Source of the DNA: Propionibacterium sp.
GTDB taxonomy: Bacteria; Actinomycetota; Actinomycetes; Propionibacteriales; Propionibacteriaceae
Direction: 5' to 3'
Assembly (NCBI GenBank): GCA_022837595.1
Contig: JALHFX010000011.1
Span: 26,792-90,791, forward strand
DNA: 64,000 nucleotides
Position 1 is the stretch's first letter; every line of letters starts with the position of its first letter. Both the position numbers and the translations under genes were made by a program. Below the pieces are notes generated by a model. The model made no database searches. It was not told where the DNA came from and worked only from the letters and a program-made list of their open reading frames with translations. Shown here piece after piece: positions 26,676-35,586 of the stretch.

Positions 26676-26716
26676 AACCCCGTCGGGAAGCCTATCAAGG
26701 CGTCCCGACGGGGTTT
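26676..26716 (-). terminator. Hairpin between the M23 peptidase gene and smpB
   Basis: AACCCCGTCGGGA (26676-26688) and TCCCGACGGGGTT (26703-26715) form a perfect 13-pair stem with a 14-base loop. It lies 30 bases after the stop of the leftward peptidase gene and just before the smpB start. The run of U after the stem is weak on the minus strand. It most likely ends the ftsE-ftsX-peptidase transcript and separates it from smpB. Confidence 0.65.
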
Positions 26717-26745
26717 GAACTGCTAGCTGCCGATCAGCTGACGGC

Positions 26746-28191
26746 TCACAAGTACGGAGCCGGGTTGGTGACCGACCCGTTGATCCAGACGTGGAAGTGC
26801 AGATGGCAGCCGGTCGACAGACCCGTCGTCCCGATGTAGCCGATCACCTGTCCCCGGTCGACCCACTGGCCGACGCCGACGATATAGCTGCTCATGTGGT
26901 TGTAGCCGGTACTCACCTGCTGGCCGTTGATGGTGCCGTTATCGAGGACGACCCGGTTGCCCCAACCACCGGTCGACGCTGCTGGCGATGCCTGCGTCAC
27001 CGTGCCGGACGACGCCGCATAGACCGGAGTGTTACAGGACGCGCCGATATCGAGGCCGTCATGCAGCTCGGAGTAACCGAGCACCGGGTTGGTGCGATAG
27101 CCGTAGGGCGAGGTGTAGGGGCCGTTGGCCGGGGTATAGAGCGGGAACCCGGAGCCGCTGGAGGCAGCCGGAGCTTGAGCAACCTGCTGGGCCGGAGCTT
27201 GCTGTGCCGGGGCCTGCTGCTGTTGGGCAGCGACAGCCTGCGCCGCTGCAGCGGCTTGCGCCTCTGCCGCCGCTTGCGCAGCTGCGGCGGCCCGGGCTGC
27301 TGCTGCCGCAGCCTCGGCCTCAGCGGCCTGGCGGGCATTACGTTCTTGAATCTGCTGGGTCACCGAGTCCATCTCGGCCTGCATTGAGGCATAGGCGGCA
27401 CGCTCCTCAGCCAACAGCTGCGCCGCGGCAGCCTCTGCAGCCTCATTCGCGGCCACCAGCTGCGAGACCTGGCCGGCAGCGTTGTCGGCAGCCTGCTCGG
27501 CACTGCGGGTGACGCTGAGTTGGGCAGCTGCCGCCTCCCGTATGACGCGCGCGTTGTTCTCGAGGGTCGCCATCTGCGTTTGAGCGTTCTGCAGCTGCAA
27601 CTGCATCTCGCTGAGGCGGTTCAACTCGCTGGAGTTCGCGTTATACAGGGTCGATGCCCACTGCACGCGCGAATTGACGCTGCCGGCATCTTGGGTATCG
27701 ACGAAGAGCATACCGATCGACAACATGCCGGTGTTTTGCTGATGGGCGGTGCGCATATCCTGCGCGGCCTTGCTCTGCTGGGCGTCGACGGCGGCGCGGC
27801 CCGACTGAACCGCGGTCTTCGCGTCCGTGAGCTCCTGCTCGGCATTCGCCAGCTCGGCGGCCTTCTGCTGATCGACAGCTCGGGCCGCGTCGAGCTCGCT
27901 TTGCGCCTTGGCCAGCGCAGCCTGCGCGTCAGCGAGCGCCTGACGAGAACTCGCGACCTCGGCGCTGGCAGCGTCCAACGCCGAATGGTGGCTGTCGATC
28001 GCAGCGCCGGACTGCTGGATCTGGTTTTGCAGGCTGGACTGCTGATCGTCCAGCTCGTCCGCTCGGGCGGAGGTGGCGAAGGGGCTGATGCAGCCGACGA
28101 CGATCAACCCCGTAAGTGCGCGTCTCAGCCAACGCGAGGGTCGAGAAGGAGTCGAATGGTTGTGGGCAGTCCTTGCAGGACTTTGAGTCAC
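26746..28191 (-). CDS. Secreted M23 (LytM) peptidase with coiled coil, FtsEX partner
   Basis: GTG 28191 lies 33 bases after ftsX, with a G-rich Shine-Dalgarno. The 481-residue protein has a basic N-terminus and signal helix (about 20-45), a long Ala/Gln-rich coiled coil (50-330), an Ala-Gln-Pro linker, and a C-terminal LytM domain. The zinc ligands are readable: HDGLDIG (His and Asp) and HLHFHVW (HxH). By analogy with EnvC in enterobacteria and RipC/PcsB-type hydrolases in Gram-positives, FtsEX would gate it to cut peptidoglycan at the septum. Unlike EnvC it keeps the zinc residues, so it may be an active endopeptidase. Confidence 0.85.
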   Translation of the reverse strand: MTQSPARTAHNHSTPSRPSRWLRRALTGLIVVGCISPFATSARADELDDQQSSLQNQIQQSGAAIDSHHSALDAASAEVASSRQALADAQAALAKAQSELDAARAVDQQKAAELANAEQELTDAKTAVQSGRAAVDAQQSKAAQDMRTAHQQNTGMLSIGMLFVDTQDAGSVNSRVQWASTLYNANSSELNRLSEMQLQLQNAQTQMATLENNARVIREAAAAQLSVTRSAEQAADNAAGQVSQLVAANEAAEAAAAQLLAEERAAYASMQAEMDSVTQQIQERNARQAAEAEAAAAAARAAAAAQAAAEAQAAAAAQAVAAQQQQAPAQQAPAQQVAQAPAASSGSGFPLYTPANGPYTSPYGYRTNPVLGYSELHDGLDIGASCNTPVYAASSGTVTQASPAASTGGWGNRVVLDNGTINGQQVSTGYNHMSSYIVGVGQWVDRGQVIGYIGTTGLSTGCHLHFHVWINGSVTNPAPYL

Positions 28192-28223
28192 GGCACTCAG
28201 CCCCCTGTCTGTGCGTCCAACGT

Positions 28224-29138
28224 CTAAACACGGAGATACCTCCGCGTCGTAATCAACGTGGGCAAGATAGACAGAACTACCGCGACGATTGCAACCAGCC
28301 CGACCGCCAACCATGCGTCGGACCACGTAATCCAGGGTAAAGCCTGGATCGAGACTTTAGCGTTTCGTTCGATGAGGAACTGATAGGACGCCAACAGCGC
28401 GCTCCCGGAGAGGATCGTGCTGACGACCCCCGCGAAGAGGGCTTCTAGAACGAACGGCAGCATGATGTAGAGGTTCGAGGCACCGACCAAACGCATGATG
28501 CCGATCTCTCGACGACGGGTGAACGCGGACATCCGGATCGTGTTGCCGATCTGCAGCATCGCCGCTGCGAGCAGCAGCACAGCCATGCCCATCGTCCCCC
28601 ACTTCAAGCCGTTCAAGACCGAGAAGATCGGGTCGAGTACCTCGTGCAGGTCGAGCACATTTTGCACACCTGGCAGGCTCGACGCCTCGGCCACCACCCC
28701 TTGATAGTTCTCTGGGTCGATGAGCTTCACCCGGAACGAATCCTGCATCTGATCAACCTTCAGGCTGTCGAGCAGCGGGGAGTCGGCGTAGGTGCGCTGG
28801 TAATCCTCGTAGGCCTCCTGCTTCGACTCGTAGAAGACCTCGTCCACATCGGTGTTCTGCTCGAGCCTGGTGCGAATACTGTCTCGCTGCACCTCTGTGA
28901 CGTCTTGGCCGGGCTCGCAGTTACCCGACTGGCTGGTGCCGGCCGAATCCTTGGTGCACAAGAAGACCGAGATCTCGATCTTGTCGTACCAGCGGCCCTT
29001 GACCCGATCGACTTCCTGGAAGGTCATCACCGACAAGCCGAACAGTGTCAGCGAAACAGTCATGGTTACGATGACAGCGACGGTCATGGACGCATTGCGT
29101 TTCAGACCCGACCATGTCTCGCGGAAGGTATGTCGCAT
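28224..29138 (-). CDS. ftsX: Cell division permease FtsX
   Basis: A 304-residue protein from ATG 29138. One N-terminal helix (about 20-40), an extracellular domain with a CTKDSAGTSQSGNCEPG Cys pair, and three C-terminal helices give the standard FtsX layout. The segment RREIGIMRLVGASNLYIMLPF is the conserved cytoplasmic coupling region. With FtsE it forms an ABC-type complex that transmits ATP hydrolysis across the membrane to a peptidoglycan hydrolase, here probably the downstream M23 protein. Genes ftsE and ftsX are 34 bases apart. Confidence 0.93.
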   Translation of the reverse strand: MRHTFRETWSGLKRNASMTVAVIVTMTVSLTLFGLSVMTFQEVDRVKGRWYDKIEISVFLCTKDSAGTSQSGNCEPGQDVTEVQRDSIRTRLEQNTDVDEVFYESKQEAYEDYQRTYADSPLLDSLKVDQMQDSFRVKLIDPENYQGVVAEASSLPGVQNVLDLHEVLDPIFSVLNGLKWGTMGMAVLLLAAAMLQIGNTIRMSAFTRRREIGIMRLVGASNLYIMLPFVLEALFAGVVSTILSGSALLASYQFLIERNAKVSIQALPWITWSDAWLAVGLVAIVAVVLSILPTLITTRRYLRV

Positions 29139-29172
29139 ATTTCAGTGCTCTCCTAGCAAGGGGGCCAGCCGC

Positions 29173-29859
29173 TCAGGCCGTGCCGTAGACGCCGCGCGCC
29201 TGGTCGCGCACCAGGTTGCCCTGGTCGAGTTCGAGAACCCGTTTGCGCATTTGATCGACGATGGTCTGGTCGTGGGTGGCCATGATGACCGTGGTGTCAC
29301 GCTTGTTGATGCGATCGAGCAGTTTCATGATGCCCACGCTGGTTTGCGGGTCGAGGTTGCCCGTGGGTTCGTCGGCGATCAGGATCTTCGGACCATTGGC
29401 GATCGCTCGCGCGATAGCGACACGCTGCTGCTCGCCGCCGGACAGTTCTTCGGGCTGGCGGTCCTCCTTGCCCGACAACCCCACCAGGTCGATGGTCTCG
29501 GGCACCAGCTGGCGGATCTGCGAAGTTGGGCGTCCGAGCACCTGCAGACCGAAAGCCACATTCTCGTAGACGGTCTTACCCGGCAGGAGCCGGAAGTCTT
29601 GGAAGACAGTGCCGATCTGGCGGCGCAGCGCCGGGACCTTCCACTGATGCATATGAACCAGATCTTTGCCGAGGACGAAGATCTTGCCGGAGGTCGGCCG
29701 GTACTCGCGCAGGATCAGCCGCAGGAAAGTCGATTTGCCAGAGCCGGAGGTACCGACGAGGAAGACGAACTCCCCCTTGTCGATCTGCAGGCTGATATGC
29801 CTCAGCGCAGGCTTGGTCTGGCCTGAATAGGTCTTCGAGACATCCTCGAATGTGATCAC
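29173..29859 (-). CDS. ftsE: Cell division ATPase FtsE
   Basis: GTG 29859 gives a 228-residue protein beginning VITFEDVSKTY, which matches the family length and usual start; TTG 29883 would add eight residues. Walker A is GTSGSGKSTFLRL, signature LSGGEQQRVAIARAI, Walker B ILIADEPTGNLD and the H-loop MATHDQ. It is the cytoplasmic ATPase of the FtsEX complex. prfB lies further upstream in the same direction, separated by about 270 bases, so ftsE probably has its own promoter. Confidence 0.92.
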   Translation of the reverse strand: MITFEDVSKTYSGQTKPALRHISLQIDKGEFVFLVGTSGSGKSTFLRLILREYRPTSGKIFVLGKDLVHMHQWKVPALRRQIGTVFQDFRLLPGKTVYENVAFGLQVLGRPTSQIRQLVPETIDLVGLSGKEDRQPEELSGGEQQRVAIARAIANGPKILIADEPTGNLDPQTSVGIMKLLDRINKRDTTVIMATHDQTIVDQMRKRVLELDQGNLVRDQARGVYGTA

Positions 29860-30065
29860 GTGACCGTCCTGTTCGTCTTCCAACGCGCGAGGAATCTCCC
29901 CGGGGCGGAGCCTTAGGGCGGGTTCCTGAGAAACTCTCAGCCCACCTCATGAGTGTAAACCGTTATCTTTGGTGATCAACTCGCCACGCTGGACGATGCC
30001 GTAGTCGATCGTTGTCTCTCATTCGATTCGGCCTCGGCTGATTCAGTGTCAGCCGATCGGGTGGC

Positions 30066-30137
30066 GGGTGGCGGCTTGATCCCGGGTGGCGGCTTGATCC
30101 GGCGAGCGCTCGATCAGGCGAGGGCTCGATCAGGCGA
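30066..30137. repeat. Short tandem direct repeats downstream of prfB
   Basis: GGGTGGCGGCTTGATCC occurs twice with an 18-base period (30066-30082, 30084-30100). CTCGATCAGGCGA then occurs twice with a 16-base period (30109-30121, 30125-30137), the second copy crossing the prfB stop. They look like local slippage duplications in the ftsE-prfB gap and may have extended the prfB C-terminus slightly. Confidence 0.7.
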
Positions 30138-31239
30138 CGGCTTCTTCTTGACGACGCCAGCGGATGCCGGCATCGATGAACGCATCGATCTCACCGTCGA
30201 AGACCCCATCGGTGTTGCCGGTCTCGTAGTTTGTGCGCAGGTCCTTGACCATCTGGTAGGGGTGCAGCACGTAGCTGCGCATCTGCGAGCCCCACGAATT
30301 GCCGTCGGACTTCAACGCATTCATCTCGGCCTCGCGGTCTTGCCGGGCCTTCTCGAGCAGCCTGGCCTGCAGGACGCGTAGCGCGGCGGCCCTGTTCTGG
30401 ATCTGGCTCTTCTCGTTCTGGCAGCTGACCACCAGACCCGTCGGCAGGTGGGTGATTCGAACCGCCGAGTCGGTGGTGTTCACCGACTGGCCGCCCGGCC
30501 CTGAGCTGCGGAAGACGTCGATGCGGATGTCGGCTTCGGGAATGTCGATGTGGTCGGTCTCCTCCACGACCGGCAAGACCTCGACACCGGCGAAGCTGGT
30601 CTGGCGGCGGCCTTGGTTATCGAACGGGCTGATCCGCACCAGGCGGTGGGTGCCTTGCTCGACCGATAGCGTCCCGTAGGCGTAGGGGGACTTCACGGTG
30701 AAGGTGGCTGACTTGATGCCCGCCTCCTCGGCGTAGCTGACGTCGTAGACCTCGACACCGTAGCCGTGACGCTCGGCCCAGCGCTCGTACATGCGAAGCA
30801 GCATCGCAGCGAAATCTGCGGCGTCCACGCCGCCGGCCTCAGAACGGATCGTGACCAGTGCATCGCGCTCGTCGTACTCACCGCTCAGCAGGGTGCGCAC
30901 CTCGAGGGCGTCGATCTCGGACTTCAACGCGTTCACATCGTGCTCGGCCTCGGCCACGCTGTCGGCGTCGCCTTCTTCATCGGCGAGTTCGAGCAGCACT
31001 TGTACATCGTCCAGGCGCTGACGAAGGTTTTCGACGCGCTCGACGTCGCCTTGCAGTCGGGAGAGCCGGCTGGTGACCAGTTGGGCGTTTGCTTGGTCGC
31101 TCCACAAGTCGGGGGCCGCAGCCTCTTCCTCCAGTTTTGCGATCTCGATCTTCTTGGATTCGGGGTCGACAACGGCCTCGATCGAGGTCAACGACCGATC
31201 GAGGTCATGAATGATGTCCGGAAGATCTGAAACTGCCAC
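30130..31239 (-). CDS. prfB: Peptide chain release factor 2
   Basis: A 369-residue protein from ATG 31239. The stop-codon recognition motif SPF appears in VRISPFDNQGRRQTSF, and the peptidyl-tRNA hydrolysis motif GGQ in SSGPGGQSVNTTDS. It releases nascent chains at UGA and UAA. There is no in-frame early stop near codon 25, so the programmed +1 frameshift used by many bacteria is absent, as usual in Actinobacteria. Its tail is overlapped by short tandem repeats. Confidence 0.96.
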   Translation of the reverse strand: MAVSDLPDIIHDLDRSLTSIEAVVDPESKKIEIAKLEEEAAAPDLWSDQANAQLVTSRLSRLQGDVERVENLRQRLDDVQVLLELADEEGDADSVAEAEHDVNALKSEIDALEVRTLLSGEYDERDALVTIRSEAGGVDAADFAAMLLRMYERWAERHGYGVEVYDVSYAEEAGIKSATFTVKSPYAYGTLSVEQGTHRLVRISPFDNQGRRQTSFAGVEVLPVVEETDHIDIPEADIRIDVFRSSGPGGQSVNTTDSAVRITHLPTGLVVSCQNEKSQIQNRAAALRVLQARLLEKARQDREAEMNALKSDGNSWGSQMRSYVLHPYQMVKDLRTNYETGNTDGVFDGEIDAFIDAGIRWRRQEEAVA

Positions 31240-31343
31240 AAATCGGAAGTCTACCTTCTGTGCCTGGACCGGCCCAGCATCGCCCCGGGTGTCGGTTGTG
31301 CCCGTGAGAGAATGGACACCGAATCCGTTCTGAGGAGTGAGCT

Positions 31344-31814
31344 GTGGGTGAGATCAAGAACCGTCTGCGCCAGGATCTGACGGCCGCGATGAAACAGCAG
31401 GACGACTTCGCGAAGTCGACGATCCGGATGGCGCTCGGCGCTATTCAGTACGCCGAAGTCGCCGGGGACCAAGCCCGCGAGCTCAGCGATGCCGAAGAGA
31501 TCAAGATCATCACCAAGGAGCAGCGCAGCCGCGCCGAATCCGCCCAGACGTATGCGGAGGCCGGACGTCCCGAACTCGCCGCCAAGGAAAGTGCCGAGGC
31601 TGATTTTCTCGCTCGCTACCTGCCGCAACCCCTCACCGACGATGAGCTCGCCGCAATCGTGGACGCGCAAGTAGCCGCCACCGAAGCCGAATTAGGGGCC
31701 AAGCCGACGATGCGCCAGATGGGCGCGATCGTGAAGGCCGTCAACGAGAAAGTGGCCGGACGCGCGGACGGCAAGACCGTCGCCGGTTTGGTGAAGGCGC
31801 GTATCAGCGGCTGA
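31344..31814 (+). CDS. yqeY: GatB/YqeY-domain protein
   Basis: GTG 31344 follows a GAGGAG ribosome binding site. The 156-residue product is a complete YqeY-type protein: KNRLRQDLTAAMKQQD at the start, EIKIITKEQRSRAESAQTY, ESAEADFLARYLPQPL, and the C-terminal GAIVKAVNEKVAGRADGKTVAGLVK resembling the tail domain of GatB. Such proteins probably bind tRNA or an amidotransferase, but their cellular role is not settled. Divergent from prfB with about 100 bases between. Confidence 0.9.
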   Translation: MGEIKNRLRQDLTAAMKQQDDFAKSTIRMALGAIQYAEVAGDQARELSDAEEIKIITKEQRSRAESAQTYAEAGRPELAAKESAEADFLARYLPQPLTDDELAAIVDAQVAATEAELGAKPTMRQMGAIVKAVNEKVAGRADGKTVAGLVKARISG

Positions 31815-32686
31815 TGCTGCGGCTCACGCTCGTCCGCGGTTCGCGCTCGTCCGCGGCTCAAGCGGGCGCTGCCACAGCTGCAAGCCCGGGCACCCGCTAC
31901 CGAAGACCCCGCCATCCCAACACCAGCTACCGAAAGACACAGCGACTACCGAACGTTCGGTAGCGTCCGCGACCATCGGTAGCCGCTGTGTACGGGACGA
32001 GACACTCCGGTAGCCGCTGCACGAGACGCCGTACATTTCGGAAGCCGCTACCGAAGCTCGCAACCGCGGCAGATACTCGTCCGCGGCTCAAGCCGGCGCT
32101 GCCGCCACCGAAGACCCCGCCATTCCAACACCAGCTACCAAAAATCCCCGTCGTCCCCACGGCAGCTACCGATAGTCGCAGCGGCTACCGAAAACCCCAG
32201 CCATCTCCACAACGGCTACCGGTAGTTGCAGCGGCTACCGAACGTTCGGTAGCGTCCGCGACTATCGGTAGCCGCTGTGTACGGGACCGGACATTTCGGT
32301 AGCCGCTGGACGAAACCCCGTACATTTCGGAAGCCGCCGCAACTATCGGTAGCCGCTGCGTACGGGACCGGACATTTCGGTAGCCGCTGGACGAAACCCC
32401 GCGCATTTCGGAAGCCGCTGCGACTATCGGTAGCCGCTGTGTACGGGACCGCGCATTTCGGTAGCCGCTGCCCCGAACCCCGAACATTTCGGTAGCCGCG
32501 GGACGAAGCCCCGCCGACCACGGCACCTCGAACGCGGGCGAACCTGTAAACCAGCGGGAAACTCCTGCAAGACCCTTCACCCGATCACGACCACATGGGA
32601 TAATTGACAGTTAAACCGCCGGAAATCCCGTGACCTAACCCGATCCGCCCAGCGACGAAAGGTCCAGACACTAGGAGTAGCACTGG
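31815..32686. other. Gene-free region dominated by repeats
   Basis: The 870 bases between yqeY and the permease gene hold the 81-bp repeat field described separately (about 31846-32503). Long frames cross it on both strands only because the 81-bp period is a multiple of three and the unit lacks stops; none has a ribosome binding site or a recognisable domain. Bases 32504-32686 should contain the permease promoter. Confidence 0.7.
31846..32503. repeat. 81-bp repeats with duplicated 18-bp palindrome
   Basis: Three consecutive 81-bp units run 32261-32341, 32342-32422 and 32423-32503; a fourth, more diverged, lies at 31972-32052. Each holds CGGTAGCCGCTG twice and a related CGGAAGCCGC. The perfect palindrome CTACCGAACGTTCGGTAG occurs at 31946-31963 and 32235-32252, in both cases exactly 26 bases before a repeat unit. 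To the left of the palindromes the same core appears inverted (CAGCGGCTACCG and variants). A further block containing CGTCCGCGGCTCAAG and CGAAGACCCCGCCAT is also duplicated (about 31849-31935 and 32077-32141). The field looks like repeated duplication of a palindrome-centred element. Function is unknown. Confidence 0.9.
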
Positions 32687-34180
32687 ATGGACCCCAACGC
32701 CACAGATGTCGAGTTCACGGAGGAACCACTACAGCCAACACCAGCGCCTTCCTCTGAGCGCCCTCCGAAGCACTGGTATCGTCCGGCCAACCTGCTGCGA
32801 TGGACGGTCGCTTTGGCCGGGGTGATTTGCGCGATCGTCGTCTCCCCTGCCGTGCAGATGGCCGGACAGAGCGGCAACACCGATCCCGCAGCATTGTGGG
32901 GGCTGATGCCGATCGGCCTCTACGCAATTCTCGCGATCTCCGGCATGGGTATCCTCCCGTCGATGCTGGTTGCGCTCGCCGCCTGCCTGATGCTTGCAGC
33001 GCCGACCTTGGGCGAAATCGGCCGACTGTTGGTGCAGTCGACCACGAATCAGGTCACCGTCATCGGCTTGATCATCGTGCTCGGCGCCGGAGTCGGAGGC
33101 GTGCTGCGCGAGTCGGGCGTCGCCCAGGTGATCGTTGCTGCAGTACTGCACCTTTTTAGACACCGAGGACGACGCGCCATCGCCGCCGGCATCGTTTTCG
33201 CCTGTCTGGTGCTGGTCTTCGCGTTGGGCACGATCAACGGCGGACTGGCGATCGCCGCCCCACTACTGATTCCGGTCGCCGCCCGCCTCGGTTATACCCG
33301 CAGCACCACCGCAGTGCTGCTTTTCGTCGGTGGCTGCGCCGGACTCGCGATTGCACCATTCGCGGGAGCCAATGTCGCGATCATGCAGGCCGCCGGCGTC
33401 GGCTACGGCACCTATCTATTGTTCGGCGGCGGGCCGCTGGCTTTAGTCACCATCATCGTCGGGTTGTTGTGGACTCCGGTCGTCCAGCGGCACACTGCCA
33501 AATCCGGAGACTTCTACACCGACGAAGAAGCCGCGGACACCAGTACCCCGATCACTACTCCGATGCGCAAAGCGGCAATCGTCTTCGCGGTGGTCCTCGC
33601 GCTGCTGGTCGTCTTCGCCATCGTGACGGCCATCGGATTCGTCTTCCCGCTCTTCGCCCTGCCGATTCTCGCCGTCGCCACCGGGCTGGCCGTAAGGATG
33701 CCCATCGGTACCTGGTTCATCGCGGTGGGCCGGGGCATGCGCAGCATGCTCGGGATCTTCGTCCTGTTCTGGCTGCTGTCCATACTCTTCTTGATCATCG
33801 ACAGCCTGCACCCCTTCGACACCCTGCTCTACCTGCTCGGCCCGCAGCTCGAAGCCAGCTCCCCGTTCATCTTCAGCCTGGTCGTGGCCTTCGTCGGCTG
33901 GGTCGCCGTCCCCGGCGCGACCGCAGCGCAAGTGGTGCTGCTCGACCGCGTCTTCGGCCCGATGGCCGTCCAGATCGGCGTGAGCCCCGCATCATGGGTA
34001 GTCGTACTGCTCTTTGCAGCCAAGGCCGACACCTACGGCCCGTTCCCGAACCCGAATATGTTCACCGCGATGGGTCTGGCGCATTCGACGAATCTTCGTG
34101 CGATGCTTCTGACCGGCTGGACGCTGCTGATACCGGCCATCCTGGTCTACACCGGGATTCTGTTCTTCGAGAACCTCTAA
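32687..34180 (+). CDS. Multi-pass permease, ion transporter (NhaC/GntP-like) superfamily
   Basis: ATG 32687 has AGGAG nine bases upstream. The 497-residue protein starts with a 35-residue hydrophilic stretch and then shows about 12 membrane helices. Segments such as LGAGVGGVLRESGVA, GTINGGLAIAAPLLIPVAARLG, and a second-half counterpart with GWVAVPGATAAQVVLL and KADTYGPFPNPNMFTAMGLA suggest the two inverted halves of the ion-transporter superfamily that includes NhaC-type antiporters and gluconate/citrate carriers. The charged KADTYGPFPN loop may be part of the substrate site. The substrate cannot be read. It stands alone between the repeat field and rmlCD. Confidence 0.6.
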   Translation: MDPNATDVEFTEEPLQPTPAPSSERPPKHWYRPANLLRWTVALAGVICAIVVSPAVQMAGQSGNTDPAALWGLMPIGLYAILAISGMGILPSMLVALAACLMLAAPTLGEIGRLLVQSTTNQVTVIGLIIVLGAGVGGVLRESGVAQVIVAAVLHLFRHRGRRAIAAGIVFACLVLVFALGTINGGLAIAAPLLIPVAARLGYTRSTTAVLLFVGGCAGLAIAPFAGANVAIMQAAGVGYGTYLLFGGGPLALVTIIVGLLWTPVVQRHTAKSGDFYTDEEAADTSTPITTPMRKAAIVFAVVLALLVVFAIVTAIGFVFPLFALPILAVATGLAVRMPIGTWFIAVGRGMRSMLGIFVLFWLLSILFLIIDSLHPFDTLLYLLGPQLEASSPFIFSLVVAFVGWVAVPGATAAQVVLLDRVFGPMAVQIGVSPASWVVVLLFAAKADTYGPFPNPNMFTAMGLAHSTNLRAMLLTGWTLLIPAILVYTGILFFENL

Positions 34181-34193
34181 CCCGACTCCGCAA

Positions 34194-35582
34194 TCAACGA
34201 ACGCCGAGATATTCGCGAAGTGCTTCACCGGCGTCGCGCGGCACGAACCCAGCAGCTTTGATCTTGTCGAGCACCAGTGCGCTGTGAACCGGACGCGGAG
34301 CCACGAGCTTGCCCGCCGCGAACTGTGCGGTGCTCTGGGCACTCACGTCATCGCGGTCACGACCGCAAAGCGCGAAGACCTCGCGCGCGATCTCGAACCA
34401 CGAAGTGACCGGCCCGTCATTTGTCAGGTTAAAAGTGCCCGACGGCGGGCGTGTGGCCAGCAGATGTGCGACACCTGCCGCAAGGTCGGACGCGAAGGTC
34501 AGCCGCCCGAATTGATCGTCCACCACCTGGGGTTTCGCTCCCCCAGCGGCCAACGACGCCATCGTCCGCACAAAGTTCTTGCCCTCACCGACCACCCAGC
34601 TCGTCCGGACGATGAAGTGATCCGGCAGCGTCATCACCAGCGCATCACCAGCGGCCTTGGTTGCACCGTAGACACCCAGCGGGCTGAACGGCTCGTCCTC
34701 GGTATGGGATTCGGCCCTGCCGTCAAAGACATAGTCGCTGGAGATCTGCACGAAGGTCATCCGGTTCGACGCGGCAACCTCGACGAGATTGCGGACCGCC
34801 TCGACGTTGACCGCCCAGGCATTACGCCGGCCCTCGTCGGTTTCGGCGGCATCGACCGCCGTCCACGCAGCCGCGTTGATGAGCGTCCCGACGCCTTGCC
34901 AGTCGAACGCACGAACCGCATCACGGTCGGTGATCTCCAAGGCGGCGTGGTCGAGCGCGACCGCATCAGGCAAAACCTCCTGAAGGGCCCGCCCCAACTG
35001 GCCGCCCGCACCCACGATCACCGTTCCGCGTGGCCGCATTGGGACCACGTCCGCTAGCCGGGGGTGCCCCAGATCGGCCTCGGACACGATTGCCTGCGAC
35101 AACCCGATCGGCCATTCGATGCCGACCGTCTCGTCGGCGAGATTGAGGTAGGTGTACGAGGCGCGTGCCTGCGGCGACCAATGATCGTTAACCAAATAGG
35201 CATACGCAGTATCGGCTTCGAGAGCCTGATAGCCGTTCGCTACCCCGCGTGGCACGAATACCGCCTTGTCAGGACCCATCTCGAGAGTGAACGACGTGCC
35301 GAAGCTCTCCCCCGGCCGAAGGTCGACCCAGGCACCGAAGATGCGGCCCTTTGCGAGGCTGACGAGCTTGTCCCACGGTTCTGCGTGCAGACCACGCGTC
35401 ACCCCGGCCTCGGCGTTGAACGACATATTCTGCTGCACCGGCAAAAAATCGGGCAGCCCGAGCTCGAGCATCTTGGCTCGCTGCCAATTCTCTTTGAACC
35501 AGCCGCGGCTGTCGCCGTGCAGCGGCAGATCGATGACGAGTAGTCCCGGAATAGCGGTCTGCTGAACAGTCAGTACACTCAT
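34194..35582 (-). CDS. rmlCD: Fused dTDP-4-dehydrorhamnose 3,5-epimerase / reductase (RmlC-RmlD)
   Basis: A 462-residue bifunctional protein from ATG 35582. Residues 1-180 form the RmlC cupin, with GLHAEPWDKLVSLAKGRIFGAW carrying the catalytic His and VFVPRGVANGYQAL. Residues 186-462 form RmlD, with VIVGAGGQLGRAL, INAAAWTAVDAAE, SSDYVFDG and the catalytic YGATKAAGD. It carries out the last two steps to dTDP-L-rhamnose. The gene starts four bases after rmlB. The two activities are separate proteins in most bacteria, and the fusion is known in Actinobacteria. Confidence 0.94.
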   Translation of the reverse strand: MSVLTVQQTAIPGLLVIDLPLHGDSRGWFKENWQRAKMLELGLPDFLPVQQNMSFNAEAGVTRGLHAEPWDKLVSLAKGRIFGAWVDLRPGESFGTSFTLEMGPDKAVFVPRGVANGYQALEADTAYAYLVNDHWSPQARASYTYLNLADETVGIEWPIGLSQAIVSEADLGHPRLADVVPMRPRGTVIVGAGGQLGRALQEVLPDAVALDHAALEITDRDAVRAFDWQGVGTLINAAAWTAVDAAETDEGRRNAWAVNVEAVRNLVEVAASNRMTFVQISSDYVFDGRAESHTEDEPFSPLGVYGATKAAGDALVMTLPDHFIVRTSWVVGEGKNFVRTMASLAAGGAKPQVVDDQFGRLTFASDLAAGVAHLLATRPPSGTFNLTNDGPVTSWFEIAREVFALCGRDRDDVSAQSTAQFAAGKLVAPRPVHSALVLDKIKAAGFVPRDAGEALREYLGVR

Positions 35583-35586
35583 GCGC

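Noticed and set aside
30130..31239. Programmed frameshift in prfB
   Set aside because: The frame is continuous from the ATG and no early in-frame TGA exists.
31846..32503. CRISPR array
   Set aside because: The 81-bp units adjoin without unique spacers and contain internal subrepeats; no cas genes are nearby.
32185..32580. Minus-strand repeat protein of 131 residues
   Set aside because: The frame is open only because the DNA repeat period is a multiple of three; there is no ribosome binding site, and similar frames exist in other phases and on the other strand.
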